Below, in pieces: positions 18,052 to 26,731 of a stretch of 64,000 nt of DNA (positions are counted from its first letter, which is position 1; each line of letters begins with the position of its first letter). Source of the stretch: Bosea sp. RAC05 (GTDB lineage: Bacteria > Pseudomonadota > Alphaproteobacteria > Rhizobiales > Beijerinckiaceae); contig NZ_CP016464.1 in assembly GCF_001713455.1 (NCBI RefSeq), positions 4,202,001-4,266,000 on the forward strand, in the 5' to 3' direction. The notes below the pieces were generated by a model. It was given only the letters and a program-made list of their open reading frames with translations, did not search any database and was not told the origin of the DNA. A program made the position numbers and the translations under genes.

Positions 18052-19605
18052 TCATCGCGCCACCAGCGGGAAGGTCGCAGCGATCGCCCAGGCGAAGGCG
18101 AAGGCGTTGGCGATGCCGGCCATGAAGGGATGGCCAGAGCGCCGGAACGCCCAGGCGCTGAACAGCCCGTAGACGAGAAAGAACAGCACGATCACCGGGA
18201 CGATGATCAACAGGAAGAACAGCCGCTGGAAATCGAGCGCGACCGCCAGGCCGAGCGAGACCAGGAAGGCGAGCTTCGAGACGAGGAACGCGCCGCGCGC
18301 CGCCCCCTCCCCGCGCGTCAGCCATTCATCGGCGAGGAAATAGATCAGCGTGCCGGCCAGTGTCGCGGCAAACAGCGGCAGGCGATGGCCTGCAGGCACG
18401 AACGCCGTCACGAAACTGTGGACCGGCCAGACCAGGGCGACGAGAGCGAACAGCATCAGCGCCAGCGTCCCGGCCGCCAGCCGGCCGCGCGACACGGTCG
18501 AACGCGGGCGGTCGCGCCCGCGCTGGCGAAACGCGATGCAGAGCGCCGTGAGGGCGCCATAGGCGGCGAAATGCACGGCGAGATAGTCGCCGACGATGAC
18601 CGGCAGGAAATTCGTCGGCACGAAGCGCAGCAGGATCGGCGTCAGCAGCGCCGGCAGAACCAGCGGCAGCGCAATCCGCCGCCAGCCCAGCCCCGCCCCG
18701 ACTGGCGGCGAGGCCACCCGCGGCAGCAGCGCCGAGAGCGGCCAGGCCAGCAGGACGACGCCGGCGAGCAGGAGCAGGATCCAGACGCCGCGGCCGTCGA
18801 GATCGGGGGCCCTCGTCGCGGACCGGCCGAAGCTGGCATCGAGCCAGGCCAGCGCCTCGCGCAGGCTCGCCTCGTTGTAGAGCACGCCGACATGCTCCGC
18901 CCGGGGGCTGACGGCGGCGCGCCTGGCGGTGCCCCCTGCGATATCGCCATAGGTGACGCCCGGCTCGGGCGAGGCCGGCGCCGAGACCAGCGCGACCGCG
19001 CGCAGTGCCTCGCGTCGTAAGCCACCCTCCCATTCCCCGGCAATGACCAGCAGGTTGCGTGGGCTCGTCGCCGTGAGGGCGGGCGAGAACATCGAGACCG
19101 CCACCGTCGCCCCGACATCGGCCCGGCTCTGGACGACGCGCACGATGATGTCGGTCGCCATCGAATGGCCGAGCAGAGCGAGCCGCCCGTCGCCCAGCCC
19201 TTTGGCCCTGTCGACGACGCGCGCGGTCTCGTCCACAAGCCGGCGCGTCGCACCGTCTTCCCGGGAGATGCTGCCCGAAAGCGGCATCGGATTGGCGCCA
19301 TGGCCGGCAAAGTCGAAGGTCACGGCGATATAGCCGGCGCGCGCCAGCGTGACGGCGAAGGGCTGCATCAACTGCTGCGAGCCGGCGAAACCATGCGCGA
19401 TCACGACGACCGGGGCTGTCGCCATGCGCTCGACCGGGCGGAACACCGTCATCGGCGTGCCCTCCGCCGTCATCGTCTCGGTGGTGACGCCGCGCCGCGC
19501 ATCCTGCAACTGCGACAGGGCGACACCGATCGCGACGACGGCGAGGCCTCCGAGCAGAAGCCGGATCCATCCCAGGGCAGGCCGGCCCGGCTCGCGCCCC
19601 GTCAT
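18052..19605 (-). CDS. Membrane-anchored alpha/beta hydrolase between bchG and hemC
   Basis: A 517-residue protein with one N-terminal membrane anchor (residues 12-30), an alpha/beta-hydrolase domain and a C-terminal membrane domain of about seven or eight helices (from about residue 270). Visible catalytic features are the oxyanion segment HGFAGS (71-76), the nucleophile elbow GHSMA (146-150) and a candidate catalytic His in PRAEHVGVLYN near residue 240. The active site should face the periplasm if the first helix is a signal anchor. Start ATG 19605 lies 21 bp after bchG, so it is probably in the bchH-bchG operon. Substrate unknown; no enzyme of bacteriochlorophyll synthesis with this architecture is known to me. 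Confidence 0.8.
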   Translation of the reverse strand: MTGREPGRPALGWIRLLLGGLAVVAIGVALSQLQDARRGVTTETMTAEGTPMTVFRPVERMATAPVVVIAHGFAGSQQLMQPFAVTLARAGYIAVTFDFAGHGANPMPLSGSISREDGATRRLVDETARVVDRAKGLGDGRLALLGHSMATDIIVRVVQSRADVGATVAVSMFSPALTATSPRNLLVIAGEWEGGLRREALRAVALVSAPASPEPGVTYGDIAGGTARRAAVSPRAEHVGVLYNEASLREALAWLDASFGRSATRAPDLDGRGVWILLLLAGVVLLAWPLSALLPRVASPPVGAGLGWRRIALPLVLPALLTPILLRFVPTNFLPVIVGDYLAVHFAAYGALTALCIAFRQRGRDRPRSTVSRGRLAAGTLALMLFALVALVWPVHSFVTAFVPAGHRLPLFAATLAGTLIYFLADEWLTRGEGAARGAFLVSKLAFLVSLGLAVALDFQRLFFLLIIVPVIVLFFLVYGLFSAWAFRRSGHPFMAGIANAFAFAWAIAATFPLVAR

Positions 19606-19626
19606 GCCGCGCGCGAACCCATCGCC

Positions 19627-20553
19627 TCAAAAGCCCGCGGGCAGGCTGCGCACAGCGACCGCGCTCGCCATCATGCCGAAGACGAAGAGCGGCACGCCGA
19701 AGCCGCTGTAGAACAGCGCCTTGCCGACCGGATCGCGCAGGAAGCGGATCATCAGCACGAGCTGCCCCGTCAGAAAGGCCGCCACCACCAGAGCCTCGAC
19801 CGGCCGCTGCCACTGCAGCAGCAGCGCGATCACCACGAACTGCGGCGCGGCCATGATCGCGCAGGCGACGCGCGCCGCGCCCTGCGCCCCGAGCTGGACC
19901 GGCAGCGAGCGGATTCCCATCTGCCGGTCGCCGTCCATCGCCTTGAAGTCGTTGAGCGTCATGATGCCGTGGGCGCCGAGGCTGTAGAGCAGCGCCAGTG
20001 TCAGCACCGGCCAGGGCGGCAGCGCGCCGCCGAGCATCACCGCGGCCCCCGTCACCCAGGCCAGCCCCTCATAGGAAAAGCCGCAGGCCGCGTTGCCGAG
20101 CCAGCCATTGCGCTTCAGCCGCAGCGGCGGCGCGCTGTAGGCCCAGGCCAGGAACAGGCCGAGGCAGGTTGCGATCAGCACCCAGGAGCCGAGCAGCGAG
20201 GCGACCGCGAGCGACAGCCCGGTCCAGATCATCGCGATATAGAGCCCCCATCGCCCGGGTATCCGGCCGGAGGGAATCGGCCGGTGCGGCTCGTTGATCG
20301 CATCGACCTCGCGGTCATACCAATCGTTGATCGCCTGGCTCATCGCGCAAACCAGCGGGCCTGCGAGAACAATGCCCAACAGCGCGACGACCGGATTGTC
20401 GGCGATCGAAACGCCTGACGACACCACCCCGCAGGCGAATGCCCACATCGGTGGGAACCAGGTGATCGGCTTGAGCAGTTCGAGGACGGCCGATGGCGCG
20501 GGATAGGCCACGGGCCCGGTGCCGGGCCTGATCGTGGCGCCGGTCCCGCTCAT
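19627..20553 (-). CDS. bchG: Bacteriochlorophyll synthase (geranylgeranyl/phytyl transferase)
   Basis: Membrane prenyltransferase of the UbiA superfamily (308 aa, normal length) that esterifies bacteriochlorophyllide a with geranylgeranyl diphosphate. The prenyl-diphosphate/Mg site is NDWYDREVDAINEPHRPIPSG near residue 75, and the second Asp-rich loop is TLNDFKAMDGDRQMGIRSLP near residue 200; both are close to those of characterised BchG proteins. About nine hydrophobic helices are visible. ATG 20553 overlaps the bchH stop codon (ATGA), so the two are translationally coupled. In many phototrophs bchG sits with bchP; here BchP is encoded 6 kb away. Confidence 0.96.
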   Translation of the reverse strand: MSGTGATIRPGTGPVAYPAPSAVLELLKPITWFPPMWAFACGVVSSGVSIADNPVVALLGIVLAGPLVCAMSQAINDWYDREVDAINEPHRPIPSGRIPGRWGLYIAMIWTGLSLAVASLLGSWVLIATCLGLFLAWAYSAPPLRLKRNGWLGNAACGFSYEGLAWVTGAAVMLGGALPPWPVLTLALLYSLGAHGIMTLNDFKAMDGDRQMGIRSLPVQLGAQGAARVACAIMAAPQFVVIALLLQWQRPVEALVVAAFLTGQLVLMIRFLRDPVGKALFYSGFGVPLFVFGMMASAVAVRSLPAGF

Positions 20554-23500
20554 GCCGCCGCCTCCATGCCGATGCCCTCGAGCCGGTCCTCCAGCTCATC
20601 GCCGGCCTGCTGCAGCGCGGCCAGCGTCGCCGCATCGGGCTGCCAGTACTGGCGCTGCTGCGCCTCGATCAGCCGGTTGGCGAGCTTGGCGGAGGCCGTC
20701 GGGTTCAGGGCGGCCAAGCGCTCGCGCATGGCGGGGTCGAGCAGATAGGTCTCGGTCAGCTTCTGGTAGACCCAGGGCTCGACCTGGCCCGTCGTCGCCG
20801 ACCAGCCCATCGTGTTGGTGACATGGGTCTCGATCTGCCGCACGCCCTCATAGCCGTGCTTGAGCATGCCCTCATACCATTTCGGATTGAGCATGCGGGT
20901 GCGCGTCTCCAGCGAGACCTGCTCCGAGAGCGTGCGCACGGTGCCCTCGCCGCGGGTCTGGTCGCCGATATAGACCGGCGTCGAGGTCCCGCCCCGCGCC
21001 CGCCGCACCGCCCGGCTGATGCCGCCCAGCGTGTCGAAGTAGTTATCGACCGTGGTGACGCCGAGCTCGACCGAATCGAGGTTCTGATAGGCGAGTTCGA
21101 CGCCGCCGAGCACGCTCTTCAGCAGGTCGGGCTGCTGCACCGCCCGCCCGCCCCGGCCATAGGCGAAGCCCTTGCGGCGCGTATAGGTCTCGGCCAGTTC
21201 GTCCTCGTCCTGCCAGCGCCCGCTCTCGACGAGATTGTTGACGTTGGAGCCGTAGGCGCCCTCGGCATTGCCGAAGACCCGCAACGCCGCCGTCTCCAGA
21301 TCGCAGCCATGCTGCGCCTGGTAGGCCAGAGCATGCTTGCGCACGAAGTTCCGCTCCGGCGGCTCGTCGGCTGATGCCGCGAGGAAGGCGGCCTCCGCCA
21401 GCAGCCGGATCTGCAGCGGCAGGAGATCGCGGAAGATGCCAGACAGCGACATCACCACGTCGATGCGCGGACGCTGGAGCTGGTCCTGCGGTATGAGTTG
21501 CGCGCCGGCGAGCCGGCCATAGCCGTCGAAGCGCGGCGCGGCGCCCATCAGCGCCAGCGCCTGGGCGATCGGCGCGCCTTCGGTCTTGAGGTTGTCGGTG
21601 CCCCACAGCACCAGCGCGACGGTCTCCGGCAACGGGTTCCCGTCGGCCAGATGGCGGTCGAGCAGACGCGCGGCCTGCTTCGCGCCATCCTGAACCGCAA
21701 AGGCGCTGGGGATGCGGAACGGGTCGAACCCGTGCAGATTGCGCCCGGTCGGGAGCACGGCCGGCGTCCGCAGCAGGTCGCCACCGGGCGCCGGGCGGAT
21801 GAAGCGGCCGTCCAGCCCGCGCATCAGCCCTTGGATCTCATGATCCTCAGCCAGGAGCGCATCGGCGGCCGCCAGTTCGGTCAGCATCGCCAGCATCGGG
21901 CCCTGCGGCTCGAGACCCTGCGCCTTCAGCGCCCGCTCGGGGCTCAGGCCTGAGACGAGATCGCCGATCAGCGCCCGGTCGGGCCGCTGGCCATGGCTGG
22001 ATTCCGCCATCGCCAGCAGCATGTCGACGCGCTCTTCGGTCGACAGCGGCTCGCCGACGACGTGCAGCCCATGCGGGATCAGCGTGTATTCCAGCTCCAG
22101 CACCGTTTCGGTCAGTCGCGCGATACGCGGCTGAAGGTCCTGGCGGCTCCAGGCCGGCTCGGCAGGCGCGAGATCGAGCGCGGCCGCCTGCGCCTGGACC
22201 AGCACGGCGAGTTCGTCCCGTTCGCGCATCTCGTCCGGCGCCAGGCCGCGCCAGCGGTCGAGCGAGCCCTTGAGCTCAATCAGCCCGCGATAGAGCCCGG
22301 CCGAAGCCACCGGCGGCGTCAGGTAGCTGATCAGCGTCGCCGCCCCGCGCCGCTTGGCGATCGCGCCCTCGGAAGGGTTGTTCGAGGCGTAGAGATAGAT
22401 GTTGGGCAGATCGCCGATCAGCCGGTCGGGCCAGCACTGGGCCGAGAGCCCGCTCTGCTTGCCCGGCATGAATTCGAGCGCGCCATGGGTGCCGAAATGC
22501 AGCACCGCATGGGCGCCGAAATCCTCGCGCATCCAGCGGTAGAAGGCCGAGAAGGCATGCGTCGGCGCAAAGCCCTTCTCGAAGAGCAGGCGCATCGGGT
22601 CGCCCTCATAGCCGAAGCTCGGCTGGATGCCGACGAAGACATTGCCGAAGCGCTCGCCGAGCACGAAGATCGAGGATCCGTCGCTCTGCTGGCGGCCGGG
22701 AGCCGGGCCCCATTGGGCCTCGATCTCGGAGAGCCAGCGCTCGCGCCGGATATGCTCGCCCGCACCGATCCGGACATGGACATTCGCCATCGCGCCATAA
22801 CGGGAGGCATTGCCCTCGATGATCGCCTGGCGCAGTGCATCGACGCTGTCGGGAACCGCGACGCTGTAGCCCTCGGCCCGCATCGCCAGCAGCGTCCGGT
22901 GCAGCGATTCGAACACCGAGAGATAGGCCGCCGTGCCGGTGTTGCCGGCATTGGGCGGGAAGTTGAACAGCACGATGCCGACCTTGCGTTCGGCCCGGGC
23001 CGAGCGCCGCAGCGCCACCAGCTTCTCGGTCCGTGCCGCCAGCACCTCGGCGCGCTCGGCGCAGACATGCATGTCGCGCTGGCCTTCGCTGGGCGGGAAC
23101 TGGCAGGCGCGGCTGCAGCCGGTGCAGTGCCCGGCCTGTTCCGTGCGCCCGCCGAAGATGATCGGCCCGGTCGCGCCGTCGAGCTCGGGAATCGCGACCA
23201 TGATGGTCGATTCGACCGGCAGCAGGCCGCGATCCGACGGGCCCCACTGGTCGAGCGTCTGGAACTCGGCCGGATGCGCGGCAATATAGGGCACGTCGAG
23301 CCGCGCCAGGACATCCTGTGCCGCCTGGGAATCGTTGTAGGCGGGGCCGCCGACCAGCGAGAAGCCGGTCAGCGAGACCAGCGCGTCGATGACCGGGCGG
23401 CCGTTGCGGAAGAAGAAGGCGTCGATCGCCTCGCGCGCATCGAGCCCGGTCGCGAAGACCGGCAGGACGTTGAGGCCGCGCGCCTCGAACGCCCGGATCA

Positions 23501-24317
23501 CGCCATCATAATGGGCGGAATTGCCCGCCAGCACATAGGAGCGCAGGACCAGAAGCCCGACCGTGCCCTTGGCGCCGGCCCCCATCGGCAGGGCCTGCGC
23601 ATCGGCGCTGACACGGCCCGGCATGGCCGGATGATAGACGCCGGTCTCGGGATACTCGGCCGGCTTGCCGACCTTGAGCGTGCCGCGCAGCACGCGCCTC
23701 TCGCCATCGGCATAGCGGTCGATGAGGAAGCGCACCAGATTGGCGATGTTCTCCTCCGACCCCGCCAGCCAGTATTGCAGCGTCAGGAAATAGGCGCGCA
23801 CATCCTGGGCCGTGCCCGGAATGAAGCGCAGGATCTGCGGCAGCCGGCGCAGCATCTTCATCTGGCTGGCGCCGCCGCCGGCCGGCTTGCCCTTGTTGCC
23901 GCGCAGCCGCTTGAGCAGCGCCATCGGGCCGCTCGACGGGCCGTCCATCTTGAAGCGGCCGAGCCGGGTCATCCGGGTGACCTCGCCGGCCGACATGATG
24001 CAGACCATGGCGTCGCAGGAATCCCGCCGCGCCTGCAGCGCCGGCATCAGCGGCAGGAAATGATCTTCCATGAACAGCATCGTGTTGATCACGATGTCGG
24101 CGCCGGCGATCGCCTCGAGACAGCGCGCGAGCGTGCGCGGATCGGCGGACCATTCGGACGCCGCATGGACGCTGAGCTCGAGGCCCGGCAGATCCCGCTT
24201 CAGCGCCAGATGCGCCCGGGCCGTCGCGCTGGCGACATGGGTATCCATGGTGACGATGACGACGCGGATCCGCGTCGCAGCGCCGCCAGGGACCTCGGCC
24301 CGGGGAGGTGCGGCCAT
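20550..24317 (-). CDS. bchH: Magnesium chelatase subunit H
   Basis: Large porphyrin-binding subunit (1255 aa) that, with BchI and BchD, inserts Mg into protoporphyrin IX, the first committed step of bacteriochlorophyll synthesis. The CobN/Mg-chelatase signature regions are present, e.g. MLFMEDHFLPLMPAL, HFGTHGALEFMPGKQSGLS (near residue 615) and VNNLVESGRWQDEDELAETY near the C terminus. Start assigned to ATG 24317 (AAGGGG just upstream); the frame opens 195 bp earlier but that part is Arg/Pro-rich and overlaps orf78. Unusually, it is not between bchB and bchL, its common position in alphaproteobacterial clusters. Preceded by a small coupled gene and a pair of PpsR-type motifs. Confidence 0.96.
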   Translation of the reverse strand: MAAPPRAEVPGGAATRIRVVIVTMDTHVASATARAHLALKRDLPGLELSVHAASEWSADPRTLARCLEAIAGADIVINTMLFMEDHFLPLMPALQARRDSCDAMVCIMSAGEVTRMTRLGRFKMDGPSSGPMALLKRLRGNKGKPAGGGASQMKMLRRLPQILRFIPGTAQDVRAYFLTLQYWLAGSEENIANLVRFLIDRYADGERRVLRGTLKVGKPAEYPETGVYHPAMPGRVSADAQALPMGAGAKGTVGLLVLRSYVLAGNSAHYDGVIRAFEARGLNVLPVFATGLDAREAIDAFFFRNGRPVIDALVSLTGFSLVGGPAYNDSQAAQDVLARLDVPYIAAHPAEFQTLDQWGPSDRGLLPVESTIMVAIPELDGATGPIIFGGRTEQAGHCTGCSRACQFPPSEGQRDMHVCAERAEVLAARTEKLVALRRSARAERKVGIVLFNFPPNAGNTGTAAYLSVFESLHRTLLAMRAEGYSVAVPDSVDALRQAIIEGNASRYGAMANVHVRIGAGEHIRRERWLSEIEAQWGPAPGRQQSDGSSIFVLGERFGNVFVGIQPSFGYEGDPMRLLFEKGFAPTHAFSAFYRWMREDFGAHAVLHFGTHGALEFMPGKQSGLSAQCWPDRLIGDLPNIYLYASNNPSEGAIAKRRGAATLISYLTPPVASAGLYRGLIELKGSLDRWRGLAPDEMRERDELAVLVQAQAAALDLAPAEPAWSRQDLQPRIARLTETVLELEYTLIPHGLHVVGEPLSTEERVDMLLAMAESSHGQRPDRALIGDLVSGLSPERALKAQGLEPQGPMLAMLTELAAADALLAEDHEIQGLMRGLDGRFIRPAPGGDLLRTPAVLPTGRNLHGFDPFRIPSAFAVQDGAKQAARLLDRHLADGNPLPETVALVLWGTDNLKTEGAPIAQALALMGAAPRFDGYGRLAGAQLIPQDQLQRPRIDVVMSLSGIFRDLLPLQIRLLAEAAFLAASADEPPERNFVRKHALAYQAQHGCDLETAALRVFGNAEGAYGSNVNNLVESGRWQDEDELAETYTRRKGFAYGRGGRAVQQPDLLKSVLGGVELAYQNLDSVELGVTTVDNYFDTLGGISRAVRRARGGTSTPVYIGDQTRGEGTVRTLSEQVSLETRTRMLNPKWYEGMLKHGYEGVRQIETHVTNTMGWSATTGQVEPWVYQKLTETYLLDPAMRERLAALNPTASAKLANRLIEAQQRQYWQPDAATLAALQQAGDELEDRLEGIGMEAAA

Positions 24318-24318
24318 G

Positions 24319-24555
24319 TCACAGCCCCTTTGTCGGCAGGGCCTCGGTCGCGTCGCCGTCGCGGCCACGCGCCCCGCTGGCCGCCGCCGACATGCGCCAT
24401 CCCAGCATCCGGCGGGTCGGACAGGCATGGAGCGCGTCGTAGAGTGGCTCCCGGGCCGGGGCGGCTCGCGCCGCGGCGGACGGACGGGAGGGGGAGAGCT
24501 TCGCATTCGCACCGCGCCGCGACGCGGGCTGGGTCAGTTCTGCGTGAAACGTCAT
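24319..24555 (-). CDS. Small hypothetical protein translationally coupled to bchH (orf78)
   Basis: A 78-codon frame whose stop lies one base before the bchH start. A good ribosome site (AGGAGG, eight bases before ATG 24555) supports translation. The product begins MTFHAELTQPASRRG, is Arg/Ala-rich, has one short conserved-looking segment (PLYDALHACPTRRMLGW) and no membrane helix; I do not recognise a family. It is the first frame after the PpsR-type motif pair at 24637-24689, so it would be co-transcribed with bchH. It may be a genuine small protein or a leader frame that couples translation into bchH. Confidence 0.5.
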   Translation of the reverse strand: MTFHAELTQPASRRGANAKLSPSRPSAAARAAPAREPLYDALHACPTRRMLGWRMSAAASGARGRDGDATEALPTKGL

Positions 24556-24636
24556 CGGCGACGCCTCCTGCCGACGCCGTCAACCGGGTGGCGGTTGCGC
24601 TCGTGGCCAACCAAGGCTCGCTCCACTGAGGCGACA

Positions 24637-24654
24637 TGTCAAGTTTGATTGACG
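24637..24654. promoter_or_regulatory. PpsR/CrtJ-type operator, imperfect (bchH promoter, proximal)
   Basis: TGTCAAGTTTGATTGACG: matches the TGT-N12-ACA palindrome with the last base changed, and with extended TGTCA/TGACg arms. Lies 82 bp upstream of the orf78 start and 35 bp (start to start) from a second, perfect motif. Very similar to the motif at 29401-29418 read on the minus strand. Confidence 0.55.
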
Positions 24655-24671
24655 CTTTGAGATCGATGATT

Positions 24672-24689
24672 TGTATATTTCACTTTACA
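24672..24689. promoter_or_regulatory. PpsR/CrtJ-type operator (bchH promoter, distal)
   Basis: TGTATATTTCACTTTACA: a perfect TGT-N12-ACA motif in an AT-rich stretch 117 bp upstream of the orf78-bchH operon and about 280 bp upstream of ppsR1. PpsR/CrtJ tetramers bind two such sites cooperatively. Confidence 0.6.
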
Positions 24690-24965
24690 TCGCTTCGATG
24701 TGCGCTACCGTTCTGGAAACGGAACAGACGTGCGGATGACAGGTTTCCGGCACCGCGTGGAAGGCGCGCGCCGGCATTCGTCACGATCGAGCCATCCGAC
24801 CCGAACCGCGCGGCTGCGGTTCCGTATCCGTCTCGGATGGAGTGTCAGGATCGTGCTGACCGTCCCGGGCGCCGGTCGCGGCTGGGCGGGTGCCTCGCAA
24901 GCCTCCTGCAGCGCTCCAGTCCAGGACCTTGAAGATGACGGCGGTGCCGGTCTCATCCGGTTCCG

Positions 24966-26432
24966 ATGCAACTCACACACATGCAGGCCTTCAACACGGA
25001 ACGGGCCTTCGTCGCCATGTCTTCTGCTCCGCCCCGGGACCAGACTGCGAAACCACAGGCCGCCGCCTGGCCCGGCGGCATGTCGGCCTTCGTGCGCGAG
25101 ATCATCGCGTCGACGGCCGACGTTGCGCTGCTGCTCGATCCCGCCGGCGTGATCGTCGCGGCGATCGGGGATGGCGAAGCCTGGATCGGGCGCAGCTTCC
25201 CCGATGTGGTCTCGCCCGACAGCAGGGCCAAGGCGGTGGGGCTGGTCGGCGACGACCCGGCCTCCGAACCTGCAGCCAGCGAGATCAACCACCCGGGACC
25301 CGACGGCACGCAACGGTCGTTTCGCTACCACCGCGTGAACGACGGCGGCAGCGGCCTGCGCTGCCTGATCGGGCGCGACCTCTTCCGCGTCGCCGCCCTC
25401 CAGAACCGCCTTCTGGAGGCCCAGCAGGCGATGGAGCGCGAATATGCGCGGCTGCGGCTCGCCGAGACGCGTTACCGGGTCCTCTTCCATTCCTCCCCCG
25501 AGCCGATCCTGATCGCAGACGCCGCGAGCCTGAGGCTGATCGAGGCCAATCCCGCCGCGCTGGCCGAACTCGACCTGCAGCCCGATCGCCTCGGCCGAAT
25601 CACGCTCCCCTCCCTGTTCTCCCCGATGAGCGGCGATGCGCTGGAAACCATGCTCGCCTCGGCGCGCCATTCCGGCGTGGCGGGAGAGGTCGAGGTGTCG
25701 CGGACCGGCACCGCGCGCAAGACGGCGATCCGCGCCATCGCCTTTCGCCAGGAATCGGCGGTGCATCTGCTGGTGCGTCTGCGCCGGCCGGAGGCGGATG
25801 CGGTCGCGCTCGGCGCGGACGCCTCGCTGCGACATGTCCATGGCATGGTCGAGCAGACCCCCGACGGCTGCGTCATCATGAGTCCCGACCGCATCGTCCT
25901 GCATGCCAACCGGGCCTTTCTCGAGCTGGCGCAGCTGGCCTCGCGCCATCAGGCGATCGGCGAGCCGCTGGACCGCTGGCTCGGGCGGCCCGGCATCGAT
26001 CTGCCGCTGATCCAGGGCACGCTGACCGACCACGGCGTCATCAGGAACTTCCCCACGGTCGTGCGTGGCGCCTTCGGCGGCGTCGAGGCGGTCGAGCTGT
26101 CGGCGGTCACGGCCTGGGCCGGCGATTCCGGCTCGATCGGGCTCATCATCCGCAGCAAGGGCGCGCAAGCCGCCTCGCCCCCGCAGCGCGGCCCAGCCCT
26201 GCCGCGGTCGGTCGAGCAGCTGGCGAAGCTGGTCGGCAATGTGCCGCTGAAGGACATCGTGCGCGAGACCAGCGACGTCATCGAACGGCTCTGCATCGAG
26301 TCGGTGCTGGATCTGAGCCGGAACAACCGCGCCGCCTCGGCGCAGATGCTCGGCCTCAGCCGCCAGAGCTTCTATGCCAAGCTGCGCCGCCACGGCCTCG
26401 GCGACCTCGCCGACCAGGACGAACAGCTCTGA
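24966..26432 (+). CDS. ppsR1: Photosynthesis transcriptional regulator PpsR, copy 1
   Basis: Redox-responsive regulator of photosynthesis genes (488 aa from ATG 24966; ATG at 24981 or 25017 are alternatives). It shows an N-terminal PAS-like domain, the Gln-rich coiled linker LLEAQQAMEREYARLRLAETRYR near residue 155 (seen as one helix), two PAS domains and a C-terminal Fis-type helix-turn-helix NRAASAQMLGLSRQSFYAKL. Three cysteines are visible: RCLIG, DGCVIM and, just before the HTH, LCIES, the position of the redox cysteine in known PpsR/CrtJ. A second ppsR lies at 29463-30917. In Bradyrhizobium ORS278 two PpsR proteins act oppositely, so a division of labour is likely here. Confidence 0.93.
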   Translation: MQLTHMQAFNTERAFVAMSSAPPRDQTAKPQAAAWPGGMSAFVREIIASTADVALLLDPAGVIVAAIGDGEAWIGRSFPDVVSPDSRAKAVGLVGDDPASEPAASEINHPGPDGTQRSFRYHRVNDGGSGLRCLIGRDLFRVAALQNRLLEAQQAMEREYARLRLAETRYRVLFHSSPEPILIADAASLRLIEANPAALAELDLQPDRLGRITLPSLFSPMSGDALETMLASARHSGVAGEVEVSRTGTARKTAIRAIAFRQESAVHLLVRLRRPEADAVALGADASLRHVHGMVEQTPDGCVIMSPDRIVLHANRAFLELAQLASRHQAIGEPLDRWLGRPGIDLPLIQGTLTDHGVIRNFPTVVRGAFGGVEAVELSAVTAWAGDSGSIGLIIRSKGAQAASPPQRGPALPRSVEQLAKLVGNVPLKDIVRETSDVIERLCIESVLDLSRNNRAASAQMLGLSRQSFYAKLRRHGLGDLADQDEQL

Positions 26433-26464
26433 GCGACGAACGGCTCTGAGCCGCGCGCCAGCCC

Positions 26465-26731
26465 TCAGCCGGCCGCGGAACCGCGCCGCAGCCTGAGCAC
26501 GAGATCGGCCACATGGGCGAGGCCGCCGAAGCTCAGCGCCGCCAGCGTCAGCCGCGGATCGGCTCCGGCGAGGCCGGTGCGCAACGCCAGCAGCAGGCCG
26601 AGCCCCGACAGAACGGTCGGCAGCAGCGCCAGGCTCCCGCCCCGCCGCCGGGCGAGCGCGATCAGCACCAGCTCGACCGCGATCACCGCCAGCGCCAGAT
26701 CGACGACGCTTCCGAGCGGGAAGCCGGCCAT
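26465..26731 (-). CDS. Small membrane protein coupled to bchP (orf88)
   Basis: An 88-residue hydrophobic protein starting MAGFPLGSVVDLALAVIAVE with about three predicted membrane helices and an Arg-rich C terminus. Its ATG (26731) overlaps the bchP stop codon (TGATG), so translation is coupled to bchP. Longer open frames upstream on this strand are shadows of bchP. No family recognised. The position right after geranylgeranyl reductase in the same operon suggests a role in pigment or membrane assembly, which is inference only. Convergent with ppsR1, with a 32-bp gap. Confidence 0.65.
   Translation of the reverse strand: MAGFPLGSVVDLALAVIAVELVLIALARRRGGSLALLPTVLSGLGLLLALRTGLAGADPRLTLAALSFGGLAHVADLVLRLRRGSAAG

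Larger units (their letters stand above)
24556..24965. promoter_or_regulatory. Divergent promoter region between orf78-bchH and ppsR1
   Basis: About 410 bp without a convincing gene. It holds two PpsR-type motifs (annotated separately) in an AT-rich island near 24637-24700, the likely promoter of the bchH operon. The remaining stretch towards ppsR1 is GC-rich; frames there (for example 24700-25152) are shadows of the opposite strand or of ppsR1. Confidence 0.6.

Noticed and set aside
17948..18325. Minus-strand frame overlapping the end of the membrane hydrolase gene and the gap before hemC
   Set aside because: Shares sequence with the hydrolase in another frame, is Arg/Gly/Pro-rich and has no family features.
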